A stretch of DNA of 64,000 nucleotides from DASXTC01 sp036505635 (GCA_036505635.1 DASXTC010000010.1:1-64000), one strand, 5' to 3'. Positions 40,328 to 49,964 are shown, numbered from the stretch's first letter. Notes: generated by a model not told the origin, from the letters alone. Program-made: numbers and translations.

Positions 40328-43204
40328 ATGAGTGAACTGCCGCTCCAAGACCCAGGCCCGGATCCGGATCGGGTGGCCGAGCTGTTCGCCGAGGCTCTCG
40401 AGCGCCCACCGGAAGAACGGCGAGCTTTTCTGGACTCGCGCTGCTCGGGATCCGCGGACCTGCGGGCGGAGATCGACTCGCTGATTGCCGCCCACGAAGC
40501 CCGCGAGAGGGCCGGCACCTTCCTCGGCCAGATCGATCGCGAGCGGAGCGCCGTGCTCCTGCAAGAAGAGCCGGAGTTGGAGGCCGCCGGGCGGCGGGTA
40601 GGGCCCTACCGCCTGCTGCGCGAGCTGGGGCGCGGCGGAATGGGGGTCGTCTACCTCGCCGAGCGGGCCGAAGGGGGCTTCCAACAGAATGTCGCGATCA
40701 AGCTGCTCAAGCGCGGCATGGACAGCGACGCGATTCTGAAGCGGTTCCTGCGCGAGCGCCAGATCCTGGCGGGCCTGGAACATCTCAACGTCGCGCGGCT
40801 GCTCGACGGTGGCGTCACGGATGAGGGGCAGCCCTGGTTCGCGATGGAGCATGTCGACGGTGTGCCCATCACGGAGTATTGCCGGGAGCGACAGCTCGAC
40901 CTGCGCCAGCGTCTGCGGCTCTTCGAGGAGTCCTGCCGCGCCGTGCAGTACGCGCACGGCAAGCTCATCGTCCACCGCGATCTGAAGCCCTCCAACATGC
41001 TGGTCACCGCCGAGGGCCAGCTCAAGCTGCTCGATTTCGGCGTCGCCAAGCTGCTCGGCGGCCCGCTCGCCGGCGACGAACGATCCGTCACGCTCACGCA
41101 GACCGGGATCCACCCTCTGACACCGGAGTACGCGGCCCCGGAGCAGGTGCGCGGAGAGCCCGTGACGACGGCCACCGACATCTACGCCCTGGGACTCGTG
41201 CTGTACGAGCTGCTGACCGGGCGCCGGCCGTACGGTGGCGAAGGGTCGAGCCGGCAGGATCTGGCACGGGCGGCCTGCGAGACGGAGCCGCCGCCTCCTT
41301 CCGAGGCCTCAGATGTGCCGCCTCGAGCCGCTCGATCGCTGAAGGGCGATCTCGACGCGGTGGTGCTCAAGGCGCTGCGCAAGGAGCCGCAGCGGCGCTA
41401 TGCCTCGGCCGAGGCGCTCGCGCGGGACATCGGTCGCTTTCTCGCGGGTCAGCCTGTGGAGGCTCGCCCCGACAGCGTCGCATATCGTGCGGGCCGATTC
41501 GTCGGCCGTCACAAGGTGGGGGTCGGCGCGGTCACGGCGGCGGCACTGTCTCTGCTCGCCGGTCTGATCGGCACCTCCTGGCAGGCGGTGGTGGCTGCGC
41601 GGGAGCGCGACCGCGCGCGGCTGGAAGCGGAGCGAGCGGAGCGCGTCAAGGAGTTCCTCATCGACCTCTTCAGGGCCTCCGACCCGGCGGAGTCGAAGGG
41701 ACGGGAGGTGACCGCGAAGGAGCTGCTGGAACGGGGCACGGAACGGATCGAAAAGGAGCTCTCCAGCCAGCCGGCCGTGCAGGCCGAGCTGCTCTACACG
41801 ATGGGCGTCAGCTTCTGGTCGCTCGGCCGGCTCGACCGTGCGCGTACGGTCGAAGAACGATCGATCGAGATCGCTCGGCAGGCGTACGGCCCGGAGCATC
41901 CCGAGGTCGCCCTGGGGCTGGATGCGCTGGGGGGGATCCTCTATGCCTCGGGCCAGCTCGAGGCGGCCGAGGAGACGCGACGGCAGGCGCTCGCGATGCG
42001 GCGGCGGCTCTTTCCCGCAGACAGCCCCGAAGTGGCGGAGAGCATGGCCAACCTCGGGACGGTGCTGGTCCGCCGTGCGAAGCTGGACGAAGCCGAGCCA
42101 CTGCTGCGTGAAGCGCTGGAGATTCGCCAGAAGCGGTTGGGGCCAGAGCACCCGGACACGGCCCGATCAATCATGAACCTCGCCAACGTGGTTCAGGCCA
42201 AGGGGGACTATGCGAGCGCGGCGCGGCTGCACGCTCAGGCGGTTTCCCTGCGCCGCAAGCTCCGGGGCGATCAGCACCCCGAGGTGGCCACCGCGCTCGG
42301 CAGTCTGGGCGCCGCTCTGGCCGCGACGGGTGACCTTCAGGGCGCCGAGGCGGCGCACCGCGAGGCCCTGAGCATCCGCAGGAAGGTTCTGGGCGCCGAG
42401 CATCCTGCGGTAGCGCTGAACATGCTCCATCTCGCGTCGGTTCTCCACCTCGAGGGCGATCTGGAGGGCGCCGAGTCGATGTACAGGGAGGCGCTCGCGC
42501 TGGATCGGAAGCTCCTCGGCGAGTCGCATTCCGACGTCGCCATCGCGCTCACGAACCTGGCCCGGCTGCTGACCGACAGAGCGCGATTCGAGGAGGCGAT
42601 GCCGCTCTTCGACCAGGCGGTCGCGCTGCACTCCCGGGTTACCGGCGCCGATCATCCCTTCCTGGCGACGACACTCGAAAACAAGGCCCACGCGCTCATC
42701 GTCCAGGGCCGGTCCCGCGAGGCGCTGCCTCTCCTTGAGAGGTGCCTGGTCATCTTCCGGGCCCGCTACGGCCCGGCGCATCCGCAGACGGCCTCCGCTC
42801 TCGAGGATGTCGCGGAAGCCAGAGCGGACCTTGGGGAGCTCGCGGAGGCGGAGGGAGTCTTTCGCGAGGCCCTCGACCTGCAGCGCCGCGCCCGGCAGGA
42901 GCCCCACCGCGACACCGTCGTGACGCTCCTGGGTCTGGGCCAGGTCCTCGTCCGTCAAGGTCGGGCGGCGGAAGCGGAGCCTCCTCTGCGCGAGGCGCTC
43001 GACCAGTCCGAGAAGGTGCTGCCCTCGACCCACTGGCGACAGGGCGATATCCAGAGCGTGCTGGGCGACTGCCTCCGGCGGCTGGGGAAGATCGATGAAG
43101 CGAGATCGCTTCTCCGTTCCGGTCACGACCGGCTGCGGGAGAGCCTGGGCGACACGCACCCGGTGACCGCCAGGGCGCGCCGCCGCCTGGCGGAGCTTCC
43201 GTGA
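40328..43204 (+). CDS. Membrane Ser/Thr protein kinase with C-terminal TPR array
   Basis: 958 residues. The kinase domain (about 90-350) has the glycine loop ELGRGGMGVVYLA, VAIKLLKRG (Lys), HRDLKPSNML (catalytic loop) and LLDFGVAKL (DFG). A transmembrane helix follows (VGAVTAAALSLLAGLIGTSW, about 395-420). The C-terminal half consists of about eleven TPR/Kinesin-light-chain-type repeats with a consensus of A-x-x-L-x-E-A-L-x-I-R-x-K-x-L-G-x-x-H-P. It is therefore a cytosolic kinase with an outside-facing protein-interaction array. It is coupled to the ECF sigma factor, a pairing known from acidobacteria. Confidence 0.95.
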   Translation: MSELPLQDPGPDPDRVAELFAEALERPPEERRAFLDSRCSGSADLRAEIDSLIAAHEARERAGTFLGQIDRERSAVLLQEEPELEAAGRRVGPYRLLRELGRGGMGVVYLAERAEGGFQQNVAIKLLKRGMDSDAILKRFLRERQILAGLEHLNVARLLDGGVTDEGQPWFAMEHVDGVPITEYCRERQLDLRQRLRLFEESCRAVQYAHGKLIVHRDLKPSNMLVTAEGQLKLLDFGVAKLLGGPLAGDERSVTLTQTGIHPLTPEYAAPEQVRGEPVTTATDIYALGLVLYELLTGRRPYGGEGSSRQDLARAACETEPPPPSEASDVPPRAARSLKGDLDAVVLKALRKEPQRRYASAEALARDIGRFLAGQPVEARPDSVAYRAGRFVGRHKVGVGAVTAAALSLLAGLIGTSWQAVVAARERDRARLEAERAERVKEFLIDLFRASDPAESKGREVTAKELLERGTERIEKELSSQPAVQAELLYTMGVSFWSLGRLDRARTVEERSIEIARQAYGPEHPEVALGLDALGGILYASGQLEAAEETRRQALAMRRRLFPADSPEVAESMANLGTVLVRRAKLDEAEPLLREALEIRQKRLGPEHPDTARSIMNLANVVQAKGDYASAARLHAQAVSLRRKLRGDQHPEVATALGSLGAALAATGDLQGAEAAHREALSIRRKVLGAEHPAVALNMLHLASVLHLEGDLEGAESMYREALALDRKLLGESHSDVAIALTNLARLLTDRARFEEAMPLFDQAVALHSRVTGADHPFLATTLENKAHALIVQGRSREALPLLERCLVIFRARYGPAHPQTASALEDVAEARADLGELAEAEGVFREALDLQRRARQEPHRDTVVTLLGLGQVLVRQGRAAEAEPPLREALDQSEKVLPSTHWRQGDIQSVLGDCLRRLGKIDEARSLLRSGHDRLRESLGDTHPVTARARRRLAELP

Positions 43205-43259
43205 ACTGTCCGAGATCCGCGCCGGCCCGAGAGCGCGGAGTTGCGGTCGAGCCGGTACA

Positions 43260-45536
43260 TCATAGCCCGGCGCGCCTCAGCCGCAGCGCGTTGGCGATGA
43301 CCGAGACCGAGCTGAAGCTCATGGCGGCGCTTGCGATCATCGGATGGAGGAGCATGCCGGTGGCGGGATAGAGGACCCCCGCCGCCAGAGGCACACCCAG
43401 CGCGTTGTAGAGGAAGGCGAACAGGAGGTTCTGCCGGATGTTGCGCATCGTCGCGCGCGAGAGCTTCACCGCGCGTACGATGCCCCGCAGGTCCCCCTTC
43501 ACGAGCGTCACCCCCGCGCTCTCCATCGCCACGTCGGTCCCCGTTCCCATGGCGATGCCCACGTGGGCGCGCGCGAGGGCCGGCGCGTCGTTGATCCCGT
43601 CTCCCGCCATCGCCACCACGCGTCCACCGGCCTGCAGCCGCTCCACCTGAAGGAGCTTGTCGGCCGGCAGCACGCCCGCATGCACCTCGTCGATGCCGAG
43701 CGCCCGGGCCACCGCCTCCGCCGTGACGCTCGAATCCCCGGTGACCATGACGATGCGTATCCCCTCCGCGTGCAGAAGCCGGATCGCTTCCGCCGAAGAG
43801 CCCTTGATCGGGTCGGCCACGCCGAGCAGCCCGGCGGGCTTTCCGTCGATCGCCACGAAGACGACCGTGCGCCCCAGCGCGCGCAATTCCCCGGCGCGCG
43901 CGGCGAGGCTTCCAGGCTCGATCCCCAGGTGCGCCAGGAGCGCGGGACCTCCCACCGCGAGGCGCAGGCCGTCGGCCAGGCCCGTCACCCCCCTGCCCGT
44001 GAGCGACTCGAATCCGGTGGCGCGCGCCGGCTCGATCCCCCGCCCCTTCGCGCCCTCGACGATCGCGCGCGCCAGCGGGTGCTCGCTGGCCTGCTCCAGG
44101 CCCGACGCCAGACGGAGGAGATTGCCGGCAGGGATCGAACCGAGCGGCTCGACCTCGGCGAGGCGCGGCTTGCCCTCGGTCAGGGTGCCGGTCTTGTCCA
44201 CTATGAGGGTGTCGACCTTCTCGAGGATCTCGAGGGCCGCGGCGTCGCGGATCAGGACCCCCGCCGCGGCGCCCCGCCCCGTGCCCACCATGATCGACAT
44301 GGGGGTCGCGAGCCCCAGAGCGCAGGGACACGCGATGATGAGGACCGCCACCGCGTTGACGAGCGCGTGGGCCATGCGCGGCTGCGGTCCCACCTGCGCC
44401 CAGACGATGAAGGTGAGGATCGCCGCGACGATCACGGCCGGGACGAACCAGGCCGAGACGCGATCGGCCACTCTCTGGATCGGGGCGCGGCTGCGCTGCG
44501 CCTCGCTCACCATCCGCACGATCCGGGCGAGCAGCGTGTCGGCTCCCACGCGCTCGGCGTGCATCACGAGCGAGCCGGTGCCGTTGATGGTGCCTCCGAT
44601 GACGCGGTCCCCGGCTCGCTTTACGGCCGGGATCGGCTCACCGGTCACCATCGACTCGTCCACGGAGCTCTCCCCCTCGATCACGATGCCGTCCACGGGG
44701 ACCTTCTCGCCGGGGCGGATGCGGAGCCGGTCTCCGGGATGGAGCTCGGCGATCGGGACCTCCCTCTCGGCCGCGCCCTCTTCGATCCTGAGGGCCGTCC
44801 TGGGCGCGAGGCTCAGAAGCGCGCGGATGGCGCCGCCCGTGCGATGGCGGGCGCGCAGCTCCAGCACCTGGCCCAGCAGGACCAGGGCGGTGATGACGGC
44901 GGCCGCCTCGAAGTAGACGGGGACGCCGCCCGAGTGATCGCGGAAGGTGCCCGGAAAGAGATCCGGCGCCAGGGTGGCGGCGGCGCTGTAGAGGTACGCC
45001 GCGCCGATGCCCATCCCGATCAAGGTGAACATGTTGAGGCTGCGGCGCGCGAGCGACATCCAGGCGCGCTGCAGCAGCGGCCACCCGCACCAAAGCACCA
45101 CCGGTGTGGAGAGGATGAGCTGAACCCGCGGCGCCATCTCCAGCATGCCGAGAGCCATGACGGGCGCCGCGCCGGCCAGGGCGATCCAGAAGCGCCGCGT
45201 CATGTCGGCCAGCTCGGGATCGGGCTTCCCCTCGACGTCCAGGCTCACCGCGAGCGGCTCGAGGGCCATGCCGCAGAGCGGGCAGGAGCCGGGCCCCGCC
45301 TGCCTCACTTCGGGATGCATGGGGCAGGTGTAAGTCGCGCCGGGACGGGAGTCGGGAGCCGGCGCGGGCGCCGGTGTCAGGAACGCCGCCGGTTCGGAAA
45401 CGAACTTGTCCCGGCACCACGTGCTGCAGAAGTAGTAGGTTGTCCCCGCGTGCGTGTGGCTCGCCGCCGCCTTCTCCGGTTCGACGTCCATCTGGCAGAC
45501 GGGATCTTTGTGCGTCTCATCGTTCATCGAGTTCAT
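43260..45536 (-). CDS. copA: Copper-type P1B ATPase with YHS and heavy-metal-binding N-terminus
   Basis: 758 residues from ATG 45536. A second ATG (45527) is as likely, and the open frame upstream is not ATPase-like. YHS domain: DPVCQMDVEPEKAAASH with TWCRDKF. A second metal-binding module: YTCPMHPEVRQAGPGSCPLCGM. About eight transmembrane helices. Actuator TGEP, transmembrane metal site ACPCALG, phosphorylation site DKTGTLTEG, hinge GDGINDAPAL. It probably exports Cu(I) or another soft metal. The start codon overlaps the divergent transporter start, so its promoter must lie inside a coding region. Confidence 0.94.
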   Translation of the reverse strand: MNSMNDETHKDPVCQMDVEPEKAAASHTHAGTTYYFCSTWCRDKFVSEPAAFLTPAPAPAPDSRPGATYTCPMHPEVRQAGPGSCPLCGMALEPLAVSLDVEGKPDPELADMTRRFWIALAGAAPVMALGMLEMAPRVQLILSTPVVLWCGWPLLQRAWMSLARRSLNMFTLIGMGIGAAYLYSAAATLAPDLFPGTFRDHSGGVPVYFEAAAVITALVLLGQVLELRARHRTGGAIRALLSLAPRTALRIEEGAAEREVPIAELHPGDRLRIRPGEKVPVDGIVIEGESSVDESMVTGEPIPAVKRAGDRVIGGTINGTGSLVMHAERVGADTLLARIVRMVSEAQRSRAPIQRVADRVSAWFVPAVIVAAILTFIVWAQVGPQPRMAHALVNAVAVLIIACPCALGLATPMSIMVGTGRGAAAGVLIRDAAALEILEKVDTLIVDKTGTLTEGKPRLAEVEPLGSIPAGNLLRLASGLEQASEHPLARAIVEGAKGRGIEPARATGFESLTGRGVTGLADGLRLAVGGPALLAHLGIEPGSLAARAGELRALGRTVVFVAIDGKPAGLLGVADPIKGSSAEAIRLLHAEGIRIVMVTGDSSVTAEAVARALGIDEVHAGVLPADKLLQVERLQAGGRVVAMAGDGINDAPALARAHVGIAMGTGTDVAMESAGVTLVKGDLRGIVRAVKLSRATMRNIRQNLLFAFLYNALGVPLAAGVLYPATGMLLHPMIASAAMSFSSVSVIANALRLRRAGL

Positions 45537-46464
45537 GATGATGCCACATGATAGTGGAGGACGGCCCGCACGGGGGCTCCTCCTCGGCGCCCTGCTGGCC
45601 GTGGTCTTCTGGGGGATCTCCTTCGTTGCGACCAAGGCGGCGCTGCGTGAGGTCCCGCCCGTTGCACTCATCTTCACGAGATTCACCATCGGCTCCGCGC
45701 TGCTCGCGACGATCCTGGCGTCGCGAGGGGAGCGCCTGCTCCCGCCGCTCGATTCCCTCCTGCCGCTGGCCGCGATGGGTTTCGTGGGGATCTTCGTCCA
45801 TCAGATGCTCCAGGCCTACGGCCTGACGATGACCACCGCGGCCAACACGGGGTGGCTGATCGGGCTGATCCCCATCTGGTCGGCGCTCCTTTCGGCGATC
45901 TTCCTGGGTGAGCGGTTCCCATGTTCCAGGGTCGCGGGGCTTGCCGTCGGCTGCGCGGGGGCGCTTCTGGTCGTGACCCGCGGCGAGCTGGGCGCCCACC
46001 TCATCGCGCTGCCCGCCACGCGGGGCGACCTGCTTATCCTCGCCAGCACGCTGACCTGGGCGATCTACACCGTCCTCGGACACGGGACGCTGCGGGCGCT
46101 GGGTCCGGCGCGGGCAAGCGCCGGGGCGATGATGCTCGGGTGCGCCATGCTGGCTCCCTTTTACGTCCGGTCGGGAGGGTGGCGTCACTATGAGGGCCTG
46201 TCGGCGCAGGGCTGGATCGCGATGCTCTTTCTGGGGATCTGCTGCTCGGGTCTGGGCTACTTCTTCTGGTACGCCGCGCTGGAGAAGATCGAGGCGTCAC
46301 GCGTCGCCTCGTTGCTCTATCTCGAGCCGCTGGTGACGCTGGGAGCCGCCGTCACGCTGCTGGGCGAGACAGTCCGCCCCACCGTGGCGGCCGGCGGGCT
46401 GCTGGTGCTGGCGGGAGTGGCGCTGGTGCAGCGCAGGCCGGCCGTCCGGCGCGGGGCCGGCTGA
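45535..46464 (+). CDS. EamA/DMT-superfamily transporter
   Basis: 309 residues; three consecutive ATGs at 45535, 45538 and 45541 make the start uncertain. It has ten transmembrane helices in two EamA repeats: GALLAVVFWGISFVATKAAL at the front, AANTGWLIGLIPIWSALLSAI, GDLLILASTLTWAIYTVLG, and SRVASLLYLEPLVTLGAAV at the second repeat. Substrate is unknown; members export metabolites such as amino acids. The start overlaps that of the divergent P-type ATPase. Confidence 0.85.
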   Translation: MMMPHDSGGRPARGLLLGALLAVVFWGISFVATKAALREVPPVALIFTRFTIGSALLATILASRGERLLPPLDSLLPLAAMGFVGIFVHQMLQAYGLTMTTAANTGWLIGLIPIWSALLSAIFLGERFPCSRVAGLAVGCAGALLVVTRGELGAHLIALPATRGDLLILASTLTWAIYTVLGHGTLRALGPARASAGAMMLGCAMLAPFYVRSGGWRHYEGLSAQGWIAMLFLGICCSGLGYFFWYAALEKIEASRVASLLYLEPLVTLGAAVTLLGETVRPTVAAGGLLVLAGVALVQRRPAVRRGAG

Positions 46465-46468
46465 GCGC

Positions 46469-46879
46469 TCACCGCGTCGCCGACAGCCGCAGGATCCTGT
46501 CCCACATGGGCCGCGGCACCGGGACGATCGAGAGGCGCCCCAGACGAAGGAGGTCCCATCCCGCGAAGGCCGCGTCGGCCTTGATCGTCTCGAGGGTGAC
46601 GGCGCTGCTCAGGGGTCTGACCGGCGCGATCTCGACCACGACCAGCTTCGGATCCTCGAGGCTCGGATCGGGGTGGGGCCCCTTCGCGATCCGGGCGATT
46701 CCCACCGCGCGCCGTTCGCCGCCGGTGTGGTAGATCAGCACCTCCTCACCCTTGGCGGTCGCCCGCAAATGGATGAGCGCCAGGGGGTTCGTGACCCCGT
46801 CCCAGACGGCCCTCCTCTCGCGCACGAGGTCGTCCCAGCTATACTCGCCCGGTTCGGTCTTGAACAGCCAGCGCGACAT
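46469..46879 (-). CDS. EVE-domain protein
   Basis: 136 residues forming one EVE (PUA-like) domain: MSRWLFKTEPGEYSWDDL, WDGVTNPLALIHLRA, GEEVLIYHTGGERRAVGIARI, LVVVEIAPVRPL and GWDLLRLGRLSIVPVP. EVE domains bind modified bases in nucleic acids, often 5-methylcytosine derivatives. It lies convergent to the transporter with a 4-nt gap and divergent from the thioredoxin/NHL gene. No restriction genes flank it. Confidence 0.9.
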   Translation of the reverse strand: MSRWLFKTEPGEYSWDDLVRERRAVWDGVTNPLALIHLRATAKGEEVLIYHTGGERRAVGIARIAKGPHPDPSLEDPKLVVVEIAPVRPLSSAVTLETIKADAAFAGWDLLRLGRLSIVPVPRPMWDRILRLSATR

Positions 46880-46915
46880 GTAGACTATGCTACCACGCTC
46901 GCTACAGGAGACCTC

Positions 46916-48367
46916 ATGGACCCGCGGACCGTCCGCAGCCCCGAATTTCCGCCCGATTCGATCTGGCTCAACACGCGGAGGCCTCTCACGGTGTCAGGGG
47001 ACCTGCGCGGGCGCGTGGCGCTGCTCGATTTCTGGACCTACTGCTGCATTAACTGCATGCACGTCCTGCCCGTGCTCTTACGGCTCGAGGCGCGGTTCGC
47101 GGCCGAGCCCTTCATCGTCGTCGGCGTCCACTCGGCCAAGTTCATCTCCGAGAAGGACCCGCTCAACATCCGCCGCGCGATCCAGCGCTACGGCGTGGCA
47201 CATCCGGTCGTGGTCGACCCGGATCACGACATCTGGGAGCGTTTCGCCGTGAAGGCGTGGCCGACTCTGGCGCTCCTGGACGCCGGGGGTTACGTGCGGG
47301 CGATGCTCCCCGGGGAGGCGGACGAGGAGGATCTGGTGGAGCGGATCGAGACGCTGCTCCAGGAAGGGCGGGCCAGGGGGATTCTGGCCGCCGGCCCCCT
47401 CGACATCGCCCCGGATCCGGATGCCGGCACTACCTTCCTTCGCTTTCCGGGCAAGCTGCACGTGGCGGGGGACCGCCTTTTCATCGCCGACAGCGGCCAC
47501 GACCGCATAGTCATGACGGACCTCGACGGCGGGGTGCGGGCGATCATCGGCGAGGGGGGCGCGGGCGCCCACGACGGGCCCGCACCGCTGGCCTCCTTTC
47601 ACAACCCGCAGGGGATGGCGGTGATGGACGGCACCCTCTACGTCGCGGACACGGGCAACCACCTGGTGCGCGCGGTGGACCTCGAGACGATGGAAGTGAG
47701 CACCGTCGCGGGGACGGCCGAGCTGGGTCGCGGGCGTCGAGCCGGGGACCCTTCGGACCCGCTCTCGGTGCCGCTTCGCTCCCCCTGGGCCCTCCTGCCC
47801 CTGGGCTCCCACCTGCTGATCGCCATGGCGGGGAGCCACCAGCTCTGGGTCTACGACCCGGACAGGAACGTCCTCGCGCCGTGGGCCGGCAGCGGCCGGG
47901 AGGATCACATCGACGGCCCCCTCGATGAGGCCGCCTTCGCGCAGCCCAGCGGTCTGACGGCGGCGGGCAAGTACGTCATCGTGGCCGACAGCGAGGTGTC
48001 GAGCGTGCGAGCCGTCGACCTGGAGGACGGGCAGGTGCGCACGCTGGTGGGCAGGGGCCTCTTCGACTTCGGCGATTCCATCGGAACCCCCGACCGCGTG
48101 ATGCTGCAGCACCCGCTGGACGTGGCGGCCGGCCCGGGTTGCGTCTACATCGCCGACACGTACAACAACAAGGTCAAGGCGATCTCTTTCGGGTCGATGG
48201 AGACGACGACCGTTTTCGGCGACGGGACCCCCGAGACGATGCACGAGCCGGGCGGCCTCGCCGTGGCCGGCGGCCGGGTCCTCATCGCGGACACCAACAA
48301 CCACAGGCTCCTGCGTGGCGACCCGGCCACCGGAGCCCTCGAGGAGCTTTCCCCGCTGGCAGGTTAA
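46916..48367 (+). CDS. Thioredoxin-like and NHL-repeat (NHLRC2-like) protein
   Basis: 483 residues from ATG 46916 (CAGGAGA upstream). The N-terminal thioredoxin fold (about 30-150) has the redox motif TYCCINCMHVLP (CxxC as C-I-N-C preceded by C). It is followed by an NHL-type beta-propeller with blades such as LYVADTGNHLVRAVDL, VYIADTYNNKVKAISF and VLIADTNNHRLLRGDP. The arrangement matches NHLRC2-like proteins, whose role is unknown. There is no signal peptide, so it is probably cytosolic. The next gene, yceI-like, lies 64 nt downstream. Confidence 0.9.
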   Translation: MDPRTVRSPEFPPDSIWLNTRRPLTVSGDLRGRVALLDFWTYCCINCMHVLPVLLRLEARFAAEPFIVVGVHSAKFISEKDPLNIRRAIQRYGVAHPVVVDPDHDIWERFAVKAWPTLALLDAGGYVRAMLPGEADEEDLVERIETLLQEGRARGILAAGPLDIAPDPDAGTTFLRFPGKLHVAGDRLFIADSGHDRIVMTDLDGGVRAIIGEGGAGAHDGPAPLASFHNPQGMAVMDGTLYVADTGNHLVRAVDLETMEVSTVAGTAELGRGRRAGDPSDPLSVPLRSPWALLPLGSHLLIAMAGSHQLWVYDPDRNVLAPWAGSGREDHIDGPLDEAAFAQPSGLTAAGKYVIVADSEVSSVRAVDLEDGQVRTLVGRGLFDFGDSIGTPDRVMLQHPLDVAAGPGCVYIADTYNNKVKAISFGSMETTTVFGDGTPETMHEPGGLAVAGGRVLIADTNNHRLLRGDPATGALEELSPLAG

Positions 48368-48431
48368 CCCCGTCCGAGCAGAAGAGACTGCGCCGGCCCC
48401 GCCGGCGGCTCGGCCTCAAGCAAAGGAGACG

Positions 48432-49037
48432 ATGACGATGCGTCGTTACATGGTCATGGCGGCAGCGCTCCTGGCTGCTCCGTCCGTGATGCTCGCGGCC
48501 ACCACCTACACTATCGATCCCGCTCACTCGACCGCCCAGTTCAAGGTCCGGCACATGATGGTGTCGAACGTCACCGGGGACTTCGGAAATATGTCCGGCA
48601 CGATCACCTACGACCCCGCCGATCCCTCGAAGTCCTCCGTCGAGGCGGTGATCGACACCACATCCATCGACACGCGGCAGCCCAACCGGGACGAGGATCT
48701 GAAGAGCCCCAACTTCTTCGACGTGGCAAAGTTCCCCGCCATCACCTTCAAATCGAAGAAGGTCGAGCGGGCGGGTGAAGGGAAGCTCAAGGTGACGGGC
48801 GACCTCACGATGAAAGGGGTGACCAAGGAGGTGGTCCTCGATGTCGAAGGACCCTCGCCGGAGGTCAAGGACTCCCGTGGGAACGTGAAGTCGGGCGCCT
48901 CGGCGACGACGAAGCTCAAGCGCCTGGAATTCGGGATAACCTGGAACCCGACCCTGGATGGGGGAGGGGTCGTCGTGGGCGACGACGTGGCGATCACGAT
49001 AGAGATCGAGATGAAGAAGCAGCAGCCGGCAGGTTAG
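48432..49037 (+). CDS. YceI-family periplasmic protein
   Basis: 201 residues from the ATG at 48432 (AAAGGAGACG upstream). A signal peptide ends near VMLAA. It is a lipocalin-like YceI domain: TYTIDPAHSTAQFKVRHMMV (short piece), FFDVAKFPAITFKSKKVE, LKVTGDLTMKGVTKEVVL and EFGITWNPTLDGGGVVVGDD. The family binds isoprenoid-like lipids. It probably shares a transcript with the thioredoxin/NHL gene. Confidence 0.93.
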   Translation: MTMRRYMVMAAALLAAPSVMLAATTYTIDPAHSTAQFKVRHMMVSNVTGDFGNMSGTITYDPADPSKSSVEAVIDTTSIDTRQPNRDEDLKSPNFFDVAKFPAITFKSKKVERAGEGKLKVTGDLTMKGVTKEVVLDVEGPSPEVKDSRGNVKSGASATTKLKRLEFGITWNPTLDGGGVVVGDDVAITIEIEMKKQQPAG

Positions 49038-49052
49038 CTCCGGAACGAAAAA

Positions 49053-49082
49053 GGCCGGCGGAGCAGTGCGGCTCCGCCGGCC
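49053..49082 (-). terminator. Rho-independent terminator, probably bidirectional
   Basis: A 12-bp perfect stem (GGCCGGCGGAGC / GCTCCGCCGGCC) with a 6-nt loop, followed on the minus strand by TTTTTCG. It fits the gene ending at 49109 and may also end the yceI transcript on the plus strand. Confidence 0.85.
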
Positions 49083-49108
49083 ATGATGATTCCGTGTGAC
49101 GACGCGCT

Positions 49109-49879
49109 CTACTTGTCCACGCCGAAGCCGTACAGATCGCCACCCACCTGGTAGAGGCCGTATTCGCCGACCTTGAGGTCTTTCCTGGGGGTCAGCCGCC
49201 ACAGGCCGGGCTTCTCCTGCTTGGCGTCGTAATCGATCTGCGAGTCCCCTTCGGGCTCGTCGCCCATCCTGCCGCCCCACGCGCCGGGCGAGAGCAGGTC
49301 GAACGAGCGATCGTTGTCATCGTCGTCCACCTGGAGCGTGACGATGAAGAACTTGTCGACCGGATTGGCGTTGGTCGCGACCAATATGGAGGGTTTCCTG
49401 TCCTTGGTCCTGACCGAGGCCTTCATCTCCTTGTACACCATGAAATGCCGGTACCCGACGAACGGGGCGACGATCTGCTGGCGGTTCCCGTGGCTCGCCG
49501 TGAGCTGCACCTCGCCGGACGTGCTGGCCAGCCGCACGTTGACGCGCGTGTCGGAACTGGTGCTTCCTCCCGAGCTGGAGGAAGAGGAGGATCCCGACGA
49601 CCCGCTGGAGCGGTCGAGCATCGCTTCGATGACCGTCGAGCTGCAGCCGTCCGACTTGAGCTTCACGAGGTCGTCGGTTCCGGTCTTGAAGTCGACGGTC
49701 GCGGCCTCCTTGATCTTGGCGAGGACGACCTTGTCGCCGAGGCCCGACTTGCAGAGCTTCACGACCTCGGCGTTGGTCAGCGCTGTCTCGGCGCCTTTCT
49801 CCTGAGGCCGGGCGGAAGCGACGGCGCCGAAGGCCACGGCCAGAATCACGGTGAAGAGCGCGCAGGCGAGCTTTCTCAT
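49109..49879 (-). CDS. Secreted protein of unknown function with Ser-rich linker
   Basis: 256 residues. The ATG has GGGAGG upstream. A signal peptide is followed by a helical region (LTNAEVVKLCKSGLGDKVVLAKI) resembling a short helical repeat found in acidobacterial surface proteins. Then comes a Ser/Gly linker (about 92-112) and a beta-rich C-terminal domain (MVYKEMKASVRTKDRKPS, DKFFIVTLQVDDDDN, GLWRLTPRKDLKVGEYGLY). Family not recognised. It is a monocistronic unit ending at an intrinsic terminator. Confidence 0.7.
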   Translation of the reverse strand: MRKLACALFTVILAVAFGAVASARPQEKGAETALTNAEVVKLCKSGLGDKVVLAKIKEAATVDFKTGTDDLVKLKSDGCSSTVIEAMLDRSSGSSGSSSSSSSGGSTSSDTRVNVRLASTSGEVQLTASHGNRQQIVAPFVGYRHFMVYKEMKASVRTKDRKPSILVATNANPVDKFFIVTLQVDDDDNDRSFDLLSPGAWGGRMGDEPEGDSQIDYDAKQEKPGLWRLTPRKDLKVGEYGLYQVGGDLYGFGVDK

Positions 49880-49964
49880 CTTTTCGTTCCTCCCTCGATG
49901 GGGCCACGGATTGGTTGGATTGCCCGTATAGTTAATCAGGAGGCCGATGCCGGAGTCAACAGGG

